From Candidatus Jordarchaeia archaeon (GTDB lineage Archaea > Asgardarchaeota > Jordiarchaeia > Jordiarchaeales > Freyrarchaeaceae): 9,540 nt of DNA. Where the stretch lies: contig JAHAWR010000001.1 of the NCBI GenBank assembly GCA_018383835.1, positions 47,319 to 56,858 of the forward strand, given 5' to 3'. A program made the position numbers and the translations under genes. The notes under the pieces were generated by a model. That model ran no database searches. It saw only the letters and a list, made by a program, of their open reading frames with translations, and was not told where the DNA came from. This document shows positions 1-6,558 of this stretch, in pieces. The stretch's first letter is position 1. Every line of letters starts with the position of its first letter.

Positions 1-100
1 GTTAATATCTCGGAGGTCTCGTGACCCATGAAGGGGATCCCGCGAGCGAGAACCTCTAAAAGGTTTATTAAAAAGTAACGACTTCATTCTTAAAAGGTGA

Positions 101-118
101 AGAAAAAGGATAAATAAC
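101..118 (+). promoter_or_regulatory. BRE/TATA promoter of the tRNA-Pro gene
   Basis: A purine-rich BRE-like run (GAAAAAGG) is followed directly by an AT-rich TATA element (ATAAATAA) at about 110-117. Archaeal transcription normally starts about 25 nt downstream, near 138, which leaves a leader of roughly 10 nt before the mature tRNA begins at 149. The arrangement is seen in the sequence; the start site is inferred. Confidence 0.55.
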
Positions 119-123
119 TTCAG

Positions 124-142
124 TCCGAGAACATTTCTCGGA
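124..142 (+). repeat. Inverted repeat in the tRNA leader, shaped like a tRNA T-arm
   Basis: A perfect 7-bp inverted repeat (TCCGAGA / TCTCGGA) has a 5-nt centre. The core at 125-141 can also be read as a 5-bp stem (CCGAG/CTCGG) with a 7-nt loop, the same geometry as the T-arm of the tRNA at 315-331, and it matches that arm at 13 of 17 positions. The loop lacks the TTC signature, so it is not itself a T-loop. It lies across the predicted transcription start, between the TATA box and the tRNA. Its function is unknown. Confidence 0.5.
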
Positions 143-163
143 TGATGCGGGGGCGTGGTCTAG

Positions 164-193
164 ATATCGGCGGTTGATCTTCCGATAGGGGAA
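164..193 (+). other. tRNA-Pro intron 1 (D-loop)
   Basis: About 30 nt separate D-loop base G15 (163) from the CCTGG of the D-loop at 194-198. The segment folds as a 6-bp hairpin (TATCGG 165-170 with CCGATA 182-187), suitable as the inner helix of a bulge-helix-bulge splicing motif. Removing it restores a normal D-loop with G18-G19 and A21. The exact ends are inferred. Confidence 0.65.
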
Positions 194-203
194 CCTGGTA
201 TGA

Positions 204-255
204 GCCCGATAGGGTTCCCTACCGGGGTGCAATACCCTTTAAAGAAGGGCGTAAG
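204..255 (+). other. tRNA-Pro intron 2 (near position 25)
   Basis: About 52 nt lie between the 3' strand of the D-stem (G23-A24 at 202-203) and the anticodon stem at 257. The segment contains a strong hairpin (CCCGATAGG with CCTACCGGG, one mismatch, 207-225 region) and a second CCCTT/AAGGG hairpin. Its ends can pair (GCCC 204-207 with GGGC 247-250), as in the central helix of a bulge-helix-bulge. It ends in CGTAAG (250-255). Whether position 25 is T256 or a neighbouring G is unresolved. Confidence 0.6.
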
Positions 256-273
256 TCCTGCCTGGGGCGCAGG

Positions 274-309
274 GCAGTGCAGACGGCAACTCTGTACTGC
301 CAACGTAAG
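274..309 (+). other. tRNA-Pro intron 3 (after position 43)
   Basis: About 36 nt lie between the last anticodon-stem base (G273) and the variable loop CGGTC (310-314). The segment is dominated by an 11-bp hairpin (273-283 with 291-301, one G-U pair, 7-nt loop CGGCAAC). It ends in CGTAAG (304-309), the same six bases that end intron 2. Without its removal the variable region would be about 41 nt, far too long for tRNA-Pro. Confidence 0.65.
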
Positions 310-371
310 CGGTCCCGAGTTCAAATCTCGGCGCCCCCACCAAATTCTGCATGCTTTTTCTGCGTAATTCT

Positions 372-394
372 TTCCATGCGATATTCTCATGGAA
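372..394 (+). repeat. Inverted repeat upstream of the deacetylase promoter
   Basis: A perfect 7-bp inverted repeat (TTCCATG / CATGGAA) has a 9-nt spacer. It sits 6 nt upstream of the BRE/TATA element of the deacetylase gene and about 30 nt after the tRNA 3' end. It could be an operator for a dimeric regulator or a hairpin in the tRNA trailer; the sequence does not decide between them. Confidence 0.4.
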
Positions 395-400
395 TAAAGA

Positions 401-414
401 GGAAAACTTTAAAG
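401..414 (+). promoter_or_regulatory. BRE/TATA promoter of the deacetylase-pncB unit
   Basis: A BRE-like GGAAAA (401-406) directly precedes a CTTTAAAG TATA element (407-414). Transcription would start near 436-440, giving a leader of about 25 nt that carries the ribosome binding site. Confidence 0.5.
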
Positions 415-452
415 TGAACCTTTATTTGATAAGTGTTCTAAAGCATTTGCGC

Positions 453-458
453 GGTGAT
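453..458 (+). promoter_or_regulatory. Ribosome binding site fixing the TTG start of the deacetylase gene
   Basis: GGTGAT matches the archaeal Shine-Dalgarno consensus (complementary to the 16S rRNA 3' end) and is 5 nt from the TTG at 464. This is the reason for accepting a TTG start here. Confidence 0.65.
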
Positions 459-463
459 TACTT

Positions 464-1501
464 TTGGCTCGGAGTGCTTTAGTCTACCATCCCGAGTATC
501 TTAATCATGGGGTTGATGACCATCCTGAGAACAGAAAGCGATTGGAGGCAGTTATGCAATTTTTGGAGGAGAAGGGGGTGTTAAGCGCTCCCGAAGTGAG
601 GGTGCTTGAACCTGAAAGGGCAAGTGTGGACGATGTCACACTTAATCATGATTTAGAGTATATAGAGTATGTACGTGCACTTTCCGATGAAGGGGGTATG
701 CTTGACCCGGACACTGTGGTTACTAGAGGCAGTTTTGAGGTGGCTTTGAGAGCTGTGGGGGGAGCAATATTAGCTGCGAGAACTGTAGCTGAGGGTAAAT
801 TTGACAACGCGTTTGCTCTTGTTCGGCCACCAGGTCATCACGCGGAAAGGGGGAGCGGACATGGGTTCTGCATATTTAACAATGTAGCGGTTGCTGCTCG
901 CATTCTTCTTGAGGAAGGCTTTAGGCGAATTATGATTGCAGATATAGATTGCCATCATGGTAATGGCACCCAGAACGCGTTCTATGAGACCAGTAAAGTT
1001 CTTTATTTAAGCCTTCACCAGTGGGGAATTTACCCGGGGACTGGCTGGATGGAGGAGGTGGGATATGGGGAGGGGGAGGGATATACTGTTAATGTACCTC
1101 TTCCCCCAGGGACAGGGGATCAGGAGTATCTTTACGCCTTCGAGGAAATCATGATGCCTATCGTGGACGATTATAAGCCGGAGTTTATGCTGGTTTCTGC
1201 GGGATTCGACACTCACTACTCTGACCCGATAACCTCGATGAAACTTACTTCCGTTGGGCACCGTGAAGTAGCAGGTCTCCTCTTTGACGCAGCAAAGAGG
1301 TGTGGCGAGAAAATTGTTTTCGTGCTGGAGGGAGGATATAGCCTTTCAGCGATACCAAAGAGTATAGCAAACATTCTATGCCTCATTGCTGGAATAGATA
1401 AGATGTGGGATGACAGGAAAGTGGAAGGTGTGGGATTAGACAAAATAAGAAAGAGAGTTGAAGAGGTGAAACAGGTTCTCAAACCTTACTGGAAGTTCTA
1501 G
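464..1501 (+). CDS. Histone deacetylase family zinc amidohydrolase
   Basis: 345 aa, the usual length of a single-domain class II-like HDAC/AcuC/acetylpolyamine amidohydrolase. These Zn2+ enzymes hydrolyse an acetyl-amide bond, on acetyl-lysine in protein or on small acetylated amines, in the cytoplasm. All key elements are visible: RPPGHH at 121-126 with the paired catalytic histidines H125/H126, GFCIFNN at 134-140, the metal motif DIDCHHGNGTQ at 160-170 (D162 and H164 as ligands), the third ligand D249 in SAGFD, and the transition-state tyrosine Y292 in EGGYS. The protein should therefore be active. No signal peptide or membrane segment is seen. The start is TTG with a good GGTGAT site. It is the first gene of a probable two-gene unit with nicotinate phosphoribosyltransferase 18 nt downstream. 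The family is certain; the substrate (Alba or other chromatin protein, an acetylated enzyme, or a polyamine) cannot be read from sequence. Confidence 0.93.
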   Translation: MARSALVYHPEYLNHGVDDHPENRKRLEAVMQFLEEKGVLSAPEVRVLEPERASVDDVTLNHDLEYIEYVRALSDEGGMLDPDTVVTRGSFEVALRAVGGAILAARTVAEGKFDNAFALVRPPGHHAERGSGHGFCIFNNVAVAARILLEEGFRRIMIADIDCHHGNGTQNAFYETSKVLYLSLHQWGIYPGTGWMEEVGYGEGEGYTVNVPLPPGTGDQEYLYAFEEIMMPIVDDYKPEFMLVSAGFDTHYSDPITSMKLTSVGHREVAGLLFDAAKRCGEKIVFVLEGGYSLSAIPKSIANILCLIAGIDKMWDDRKVEGVGLDKIRKRVEEVKQVLKPYWKF

Positions 1502-1519
1502 TCAAGGATGGTGGTATAC

Positions 1520-2713
1520 ATGAGGAAGTTCAAAATAGCAACAGAAGGGGAAATAAAAGCTGGCAAAACAACAGACGTGTACTTTTTGAGAACCATCGAA
1601 GTCTTAAAAAAGAACGGGCTTGATGGAGTAAAGGTTGTAGCTGAAGTAACGACGGGTTCACTACCAAGGGCGTGGCCTTGGGCCGTGCTGGCAGGTGTAT
1701 CTGAAGTGGCTCACTTGCTGGAAGGGAAAAAAGTTGACGTTTACGCAATGCCTGAAGGAACCATTTTTAGAGCTAGCGACCATAAAGGGTTTAGAGAGCC
1801 CGTCATGTTTATAGAGGGAGCTTATGGCGAGTTTGCCTTGCTCGAAACGCCTCTGCTCGGACTCGTATGCCAAGCATCAGGTATAGCGACTTCAGCCGCA
1901 AGACTGCGCAAATTGGTTCCAGACAAGCTCATTCTTTCTTTCGGGATCAGGCGTATGCACCCCGCCATTAGTCCTCTAATCGATTACTGCTGCTACATAG
2001 GAGGGCTGGATGGAGTCTCAGGCGTTTTAGGGGCAGAACAGTTAGGCATCCAGCCAAGCGGGACGATGCCTCACGCGCTCATAATAGTGTTTGGCGACCA
2101 AGTTAAAGCGTGGAAGGCCTTCGATGAAGCGTTACCTCCTGAAATTCCCAGAATAGCATTGTGTGACACGTGGTTTGACGAGAAAGCTGAAGTAATAATG
2201 GCCGCTGAGGCGCTTGGAGAAAAGCTTTGGGGTGTACGTTTAGATACTCCTAGTAGCAGAAGAGGGGACTTCGCTGCAATAGTAAGGGAGGTTAGATGGG
2301 AACTGGATGCAAGAGGTTATACTAATGTCAAGATCCTCGTTTCAGGTGGCATAGGAGAGGAGGAAATAAAGATTCTCGGCGAGGCGGGAGCTGACGGATT
2401 TGGTGTAGGGACATGGTGTAGCAACTCGCCAGTAATCGACTTCGCTCTAGACATAGTAGAAATTTCGGGAAAACCTGTTGCGAAAAGGGGGAAGCTTGGA
2501 GGAAAAAAGCAAGTTTGGAGATGTAAAAAGTGCTTCATTGACGCCGTAAAGCTGGCAAAGGATCAAACGCCTCCAGAATGCCCGAACTGTAAAACAAGAA
2601 TGGAAGCCATGCTTCAACCACTAGTTATGGATGGAGAAATAGTTGCCGAGCTTCCATCACCCCAAGAAATTAGAAGGTACGTTTTAGACCAACTATCTAA
2701 AGTATCAACTTAG
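1520..2713 (+). CDS. pncB: Nicotinate phosphoribosyltransferase, archaeal type with zinc knuckle
   Basis: Makes nicotinate mononucleotide from nicotinate and PRPP (with ATP), the entry step of NAD salvage. 397 aa from this start, the normal size of the short archaeal form. Visible features: N-terminal KTTDVYF, the central RRMHP and YIGGLDGVSGV stretch, GTMPH with the conserved histidine H185 (phosphorylated in the bacterial enzyme), the barrel motif VSGGIGEEEI, and a C-terminal four-cysteine knuckle (C335, C338, C354, C357) like the zinc knuckle of the Thermoplasma enzyme. ATG 1520 is preferred over the upstream in-frame ATG 1508: GGTG at 1510-1513 is correctly spaced for 1520, 1508 has no site, and homologues begin at this MRKF-type N-terminus. 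The upstream deacetylase ends at 1501, so co-transcription is likely. Its stop overlaps the 3' end of the convergent helicase relic by 4 bp. Function is confident from the family. Confidence 0.92.
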   Translation: MRKFKIATEGEIKAGKTTDVYFLRTIEVLKKNGLDGVKVVAEVTTGSLPRAWPWAVLAGVSEVAHLLEGKKVDVYAMPEGTIFRASDHKGFREPVMFIEGAYGEFALLETPLLGLVCQASGIATSAARLRKLVPDKLILSFGIRRMHPAISPLIDYCCYIGGLDGVSGVLGAEQLGIQPSGTMPHALIIVFGDQVKAWKAFDEALPPEIPRIALCDTWFDEKAEVIMAAEALGEKLWGVRLDTPSSRRGDFAAIVREVRWELDARGYTNVKILVSGGIGEEEIKILGEAGADGFGVGTWCSNSPVIDFALDIVEISGKPVAKRGKLGGKKQVWRCKKCFIDAVKLAKDQTPPECPNCKTRMEAMLQPLVMDGEIVAELPSPQEIRRYVLDQLSKVST

Positions 2714-4902
2714 AAAAATTCGATATCTAAAAGTCTGTCAGTTTGCTGCTTCTTAACTTTCCGGTTTAGTTCTAATTTTTCTCCGCTAGACGCCTGCTCC
2801 TTTATCTTTCTGGCTGTTTCGGAGCCTATTGTTGGTAGGCTAACTTTTAAGGGAAATATGCTTTAAGCTCATTAATGGAATGTATATCCGCGTTTTAAAC
2901 AGTATCCCGGGCTTTAACCCTCCTGCAGCTTCACGAGCCTCAGTAGCTCATCCTTGATTCCGTATCTTATTCTCTCTTGCATCTTTCTGAGAAAGTTTAC
3001 TTTATCGATCATACCCAGAACCTTCGCTATTTCACATGATGCATGGGTTAACCATTCAGCGATTTCAACCAGTCAGTAGACGTCACCCGCATCCACATCA
3101 AGAAGGTCCACTATTCTTGTCTTCTTCGACCTCATTTATCTACTCTTTCAGCAGAAAAGCCGTCTTGACCTCTGAAGAAAGGAGCCCATTCGTAATCAAC
3201 TGGGTCAGATTCATAGTCAGGCATTTTTGTCATAAAGGAGTTCTTGTTCTTCTCTACAAATTCATGAAGGGGATCCGATAATCCTTTCTTGCAAGGTAAA
3301 GCCGCAGCACATTTGGCATGGTACCATATTAAGTGAAGGTACCTCACTTCTGATAAGAGGTGCAGATTTTAAATCATTAATTATTTTAACGGCGGATAAC
3401 GGGTCTATGTATACGTCTGCAACGCGTTTCCCTAACTGGGATGCGACCAAAAAATGTTTAGGAATTTTATAAATCCATGATCTAAAAGGGAATTCTATCG
3501 TACTTTTTATTGCGGGGAGTATTTTTGCACAGCTGCCTTGCTGATAGGCGTGAAAACTTCCGCTAAAAAGTTAAGGAGTTCTTCTTCAGTTATTCTATAA
3601 GCGGATGCCACTAGAGATAAAATGTGACACCTGAGGCGTTCTCGGAGGAATCTTAGACTCTACCCTTTCGGGTCCCCCTTAACGTAATGTTTTAGGAGAA
3701 GCAACTTCTCCTTTTTTCGCTTTTAGCTATTAGGGCAGCTTCTCCAACGGCATCGGTACTTTGGTCCAGCTCTACTAGCCATTTGCTTATATTCGAAAAA
3801 GGGTATCGGTGTTCTAATTCTACTCTTGCGTCTCTTGTAATTTCTGATTATTACGCGTCTTGCAGGAAGATTGACGACCGCACCTAAAGTTGGCGTTACG
3901 CAAACCACTTTGATCAAATTTTCTTTGAACCCATGCTCAACCATTCTTCTTTGAAGAGAACTTAGCCCAGCATGGTGAAAGATCACTCCCTTCTCAATTG
4001 CTGAGGACAGTTTTTCGAGATTTTGTTTCTCTCGTCACTAGCGGTTAATTCTGCAACTATTTCGCCAAGAGAGCCTCTCTTGCTTCGTAAGAAGACGAAC
4101 TATAACACTGGCCGACGCACTAGCTACAGCTATAGCTCCTCTTCTAGTCACATCAAATATGAGAGCTGCCGCCGTTCAACGGTATCAGCAGCCAGCGCTA
4201 TTGCAGTGTCACCAGCAATTTCATCAATAACAACAATAGATGAACTATCGTTAAATTCTACTAACCCACTAAAGAAAACACCCTCCCTAAATGGAACGGG
4301 CGCCAAGTGCTATAGACGAGGAACCCACCAATCCATTCACTAATTTTTCCTTAGCGTTCTTTATGGTTGCACTTAAAGCTAAGATTTGAGGCGGCGGAAC
4401 AATTTTTTCAGTTTGGTGAGGATTACCTCGGAGAGTTGCGCCACGTGAAGGGTCACTTAGAAGGTGTACTTTATCTGCAACCACCACGTTAACCTTAGAA
4501 CAGGGATGAGCTGTGCCTCATCAGCGCATCAACCTTTTCGTTAGTGCAGACAAGTATATCAAACTCCTCCAGCTCATATCCAACAGAGTCATAATCCCCT
4601 ATTAAAACGCCAACCTTAATACCTAGGTCACTCCACTTCGAAAACTCCGAAACTTCTTCTCGTTCGCGATGGCACGCAAAGGAACTAGGTAAAGGGACCC
4701 CACCATCTAAAACCTTCTTGACCATGCAGAGCTCCGCTACAAGAGTCTTACCAGCAGTCGGCGCAGCCAAAATGGCGCTCTGTCCATCAAGCACACCTGC
4801 TCCTTATGGCGGCCTCCTGGGGGCGGATGCAAGCGGCTCAATACCACACTTTTTCAACCTCTTCAAAACAATTTCAGGCAAATCCAGTTCGCAAACAAGC
4901 AT
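2710..4902 (-). pseudogene. hel308: Decayed Hel308 (Ski2-like) DNA helicase gene
   Basis: This stretch holds no intact gene, but read on the minus strand in shifting frames it gives a complete Hel308, the archaeal 3'-5' superfamily 2 helicase for stalled-fork repair. It has an ATG at 4902 (MLVCELDLPE) with GAGGAG upstream, PQEAAIR (Q-motif, about 4803-4820), APTAGKT (motif I, about 4750), LVPLRAIANEK (motif Ia, about 4680), VVADKVHLLSDPSRG (motif II, about 4440-4480), LALSATI (motif III, about 4375), FHHAGLSS (about 3975), a motif V near 3890, QMASRAG (motif VI, about 3770), the winged helix (LRCHILSLVAS, about 3620; VADVYIDPLSAV, about 3410), YGIKDELLRLVKL near 2950, RVKAR, and a stop at 2710. 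The span of 731 codons fits the family. Damage includes a dozen or more frameshifts, stops at 3142-3140 (expected Trp), 3075-3073 (expected Arg) and 2897-2895, the DEVH glutamate changed to Lys, and a residue lost from the P-loop. Short plus-strand ORFs here are antisense artefacts. Confidence 0.93.
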
Positions 4903-5018
4903 CAGAACCTACTCCTCATTTGAACAAATTATTCTCCCAGAGAAGCTCACCGAACTTTCACGGGATTACTTGTGAGTGCTCTTTCGCCTAAATTTCTCAG
5001 GAAGAGAACTAGTGAAAT

Positions 5019-5033
5019 AGAAAAAGATATAAG
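5019..5033 (+). promoter_or_regulatory. BRE/TATA promoter of the homocitrate-synthase-like gene
   Basis: A purine-rich stretch followed by GATATAAG (about 5026-5033) reads as a BRE plus TATA box. Transcription would start near 5052-5056, downstream of the in-frame TTG at 5037. That TTG therefore cannot be the start if this promoter is used, and ATG 5064 would have a very short leader. Confidence 0.5.
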
Positions 5034-5063
5034 CCTTTGTTTTTCTCCGGCTTTTCCAAACTA

Positions 5064-6494
5064 ATGGATTTTGTGATGTGGAAAATGGGCGGAAAGGTTA
5101 TTCTGCTGGATTCGACGCTCCGTGAAGGAGAGCAAACGCCAGGAGTCTCATTCACTATGGAGGAAAAGCTTGAGATTGCAAAGATGCTGGACGACGTCGG
5201 CGTCGGTATGATTGAGGCAGGATCCCCTATGGTTTCAGAAGGGGTCAAAGAAGCTGTTAAAAAGATAGCGAACGAGTCACTGAGGGCGGAGGTTATTGCC
5301 CATGTTAGGGCAGTTAAAGAAGACGTGGACTTAGCCCTAGATTGCGGAGTAGACAGAGTAGCCATTTTCATGGGGACTTCACCTATACACAGAAAAGCGA
5401 AGTTCAAGTTGAGTGAGAAGGAAATTATTGAAAAAGTGGTTAAAGCGGTTGAATATGCCAGAGATCATGGGGTTAAAGTGAGATTTACTCCCGAGGATGC
5501 AACTAGAACGGAGAGAGATTACTTGGTTAGGGTTTGCTCTGCGGCTTTGGAGGCGGGGGCAGACAGAATAAGCGTGGCAGATACTGTAGGGATAATGACG
5601 CCCGACAGCATGTACGAACTTGTATCTTTTCTTTCTCAAAAACTGAGTGGTGCGAGGCTTGACGTGCACTGCCACAACGATTTAGGGTTGGCTGTTGCTA
5701 ACTCCCTTGCAGGGATGAAAGCCGGGGCGGACGTGATCCACGTCACAGTAAACGGGCTTGGGGAGAGAGCAGGCATAGCTTCCCTTTCAGAAGTAGCTGT
5801 CGCCTTGAAAGTACTTATGGGGATAGACCCCGGGATAAAGTTCCACCTGTTAACTGAGCTCTCAAGCATGGTTGAAAGGTACAGCGGAGTATACCTGTCG
5901 CCTCACACTCCAATAATCGGAACTAATGCTTTTTCTCATAAAGCAGGAGTTCATATTGCCGCCGTTTTGGCTGACCCAGCGACATACGAAGCTTTTGATC
6001 CATCAATCCTAGGAAGAAGACGGAAGATAGTCGTGGATAGGTATGCTGGAAAACATGCTGTCAAAGCAAAGCTGGACGAGCTAGGAGTAGAAGTGGACGA
6101 AGAACAACTGGAGAAGATAACTAAGAAGATAAAGGAACTTTCAGACAGAAAAAAGCGCATAGAAAACGCCGACATTCTAGCCATAGCAGAGAAGGTGCTA
6201 GGGCGAAACGTTAGAGGTGAATCGCCTGAAGGTGTGATGGGGATCGTTATGGTGAAGGTTGAGTCACACGTTTACACCACCAACATAATAAGAAGAATCA
6301 TAAACATCCCAGGAGTAGAGAGCGCATTTGAAGTGAGCGGGGACTATGACATAGTGGTATATGTTCAAACAAGGGACATGAGCGAACTAAATGAGCGTAT
6401 AGAGGCGATCAGAGGCGTAAGAGGAGTTGAAAGAACTACTACAAAGATAGTGCTGAAGAAATTTGATGGACAAAACAAGATACATGGAACTTAA
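5064..6494 (+). CDS. lysS: Homocitrate synthase-like enzyme (LysS/LeuA family) with C-terminal RAM domain
   Basis: A Claisen-condensing acyltransferase that adds acetyl-CoA to a 2-oxo acid; homocitrate synthase does this with 2-oxoglutarate to open the lysine (LysW/alpha-aminoadipate) pathway. 476 aa from this start. The TIM barrel begins with DSTLREGEQ (16-24; R20 and metal ligand E21), has VRFTPEDATRT and SVADTVGI mid-barrel, and supplies metal ligands H202 and H204 in HCHNDLG, then NGLGERAG. FSHKAGVH begins the connecting subdomain. Residues about 392-470 form a RAM/AsnC-type ligand domain (GDYDIVVYV signature) in place of the leucine-binding LeuA regulatory domain; this tail is typical of thermoproteotal LysS and suggests amino-acid, probably lysine, feedback. 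ATG 5064 is chosen because TTG 5037 lies upstream of the predicted transcription start; ATG 5076 and 5085 are also possible. An isopropylmalate or citramalate role is not excluded. It diverges from the helicase relic and converges with the V4R gene. Confidence 0.85.
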   Translation: MDFVMWKMGGKVILLDSTLREGEQTPGVSFTMEEKLEIAKMLDDVGVGMIEAGSPMVSEGVKEAVKKIANESLRAEVIAHVRAVKEDVDLALDCGVDRVAIFMGTSPIHRKAKFKLSEKEIIEKVVKAVEYARDHGVKVRFTPEDATRTERDYLVRVCSAALEAGADRISVADTVGIMTPDSMYELVSFLSQKLSGARLDVHCHNDLGLAVANSLAGMKAGADVIHVTVNGLGERAGIASLSEVAVALKVLMGIDPGIKFHLLTELSSMVERYSGVYLSPHTPIIGTNAFSHKAGVHIAAVLADPATYEAFDPSILGRRRKIVVDRYAGKHAVKAKLDELGVEVDEEQLEKITKKIKELSDRKKRIENADILAIAEKVLGRNVRGESPEGVMGIVMVKVESHVYTTNIIRRIINIPGVESAFEVSGDYDIVVYVQTRDMSELNERIEAIRGVRGVERTTTKIVLKKFDGQNKIHGT

Positions 6495-6524
6495 GAAAAA
6501 TTTTGAGGAGTAGTGGCTTTCCCA

Positions 6525-6558
6525 TCTTTCTCATTTTTATTTTCTTTATATTTTTTGT
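6525..6558 (+). terminator. T-rich terminator after the homocitrate-synthase-like gene
   Basis: Repeated T tracts (ATTTTTATTTTC and TATTTTTTG) lie 30-65 nt after the stop codon and run into the 3' end of the convergent V4R gene. No stem-loop is needed for archaeal termination at such tracts. Inferred from composition. Confidence 0.5.

Larger units (their letters stand above)
149..342 (+). tRNA. tRNA-Pro (anticodon GGG) with three proposed introns
   Basis: The ends form a perfect 7-bp acceptor stem (GGGGGCG at 149-155, CGCCCCC at 332-338), followed by discriminator A339 and an encoded CCA (340-342). The T-arm is 315-331 (CCGAG, TTCAAAT loop, CTCGG). The anticodon arm is 257-273: a perfect 5-bp stem CCTGC/GCAGG around the loop CTGGGGC, with T33 at 263 and anticodon GGG at 264-266, reading proline CCC/CCU codons. 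The gene spans 194 nt, about 118 more than a tRNA. Joining 149-163, 194-203, 256-273 and 310-342 gives 76 nt with T8, A14, G15, G18-G19 and A21 in place and a CGGTC variable loop. This implies introns in the D-loop, near position 25, and at 43/44. Junctions are uncertain by one or two bases; with these exact cuts position 26 is absent and G10 pairs with U25. Isotype is confident; splice points are inferred. Confidence 0.8.

Noticed and set aside
1..29. Possible minus-strand gene starting with ATG at 29 (MGHETSEIL) and leaving the window on the left
   Set aside because: Only nine codons are visible, the nearest ribosome-binding-like sequence is more than 20 nt away, and no family can be recognised. 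It could be real, but it is not supported.
149..342. tRNA-Cys, tRNA-Gly or tRNA-Gln reading using other candidate anticodons in the same region
   Set aside because: None gives a paired 5-bp anticodon stem with T33 and a purine at 37; only GGG at 264-266 does. The A discriminator also argues against Cys.
160..390. 76-codon minus-strand open frame across the tRNA
   Set aside because: It is the reverse complement of a tRNA gene with a clear acceptor stem, T-arm and anticodon arm; no protein family is recognisable.
3263..3276. 14-bp match (CATGAAGGGGATCC) to positions 27-40
   Set aside because: One isolated match with no shared context; one copy is inside the helicase relic. A match of this length can arise by chance in a window this size.
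2710..4902. Programmed frameshifting or recoding of the helicase gene
   Set aside because: Too many shifts in both directions, several different stop codons, and damaged catalytic motifs; recoding does not explain lost catalytic residues.
4023..4991. Plus-strand open frames (4023-4343, 4718-4975, 4806-4991)
   Set aside because: They run antisense to recognisable Hel308 motifs, have low-complexity serine-rich or patternless products, and lack ribosome binding sites.
5037..5039. TTG at 5037 as the start of the homocitrate-synthase-like gene
   Set aside because: It lies only a few bases after the TATA box, upstream of the expected transcription start, and the extra residues do not match the family N-terminus.
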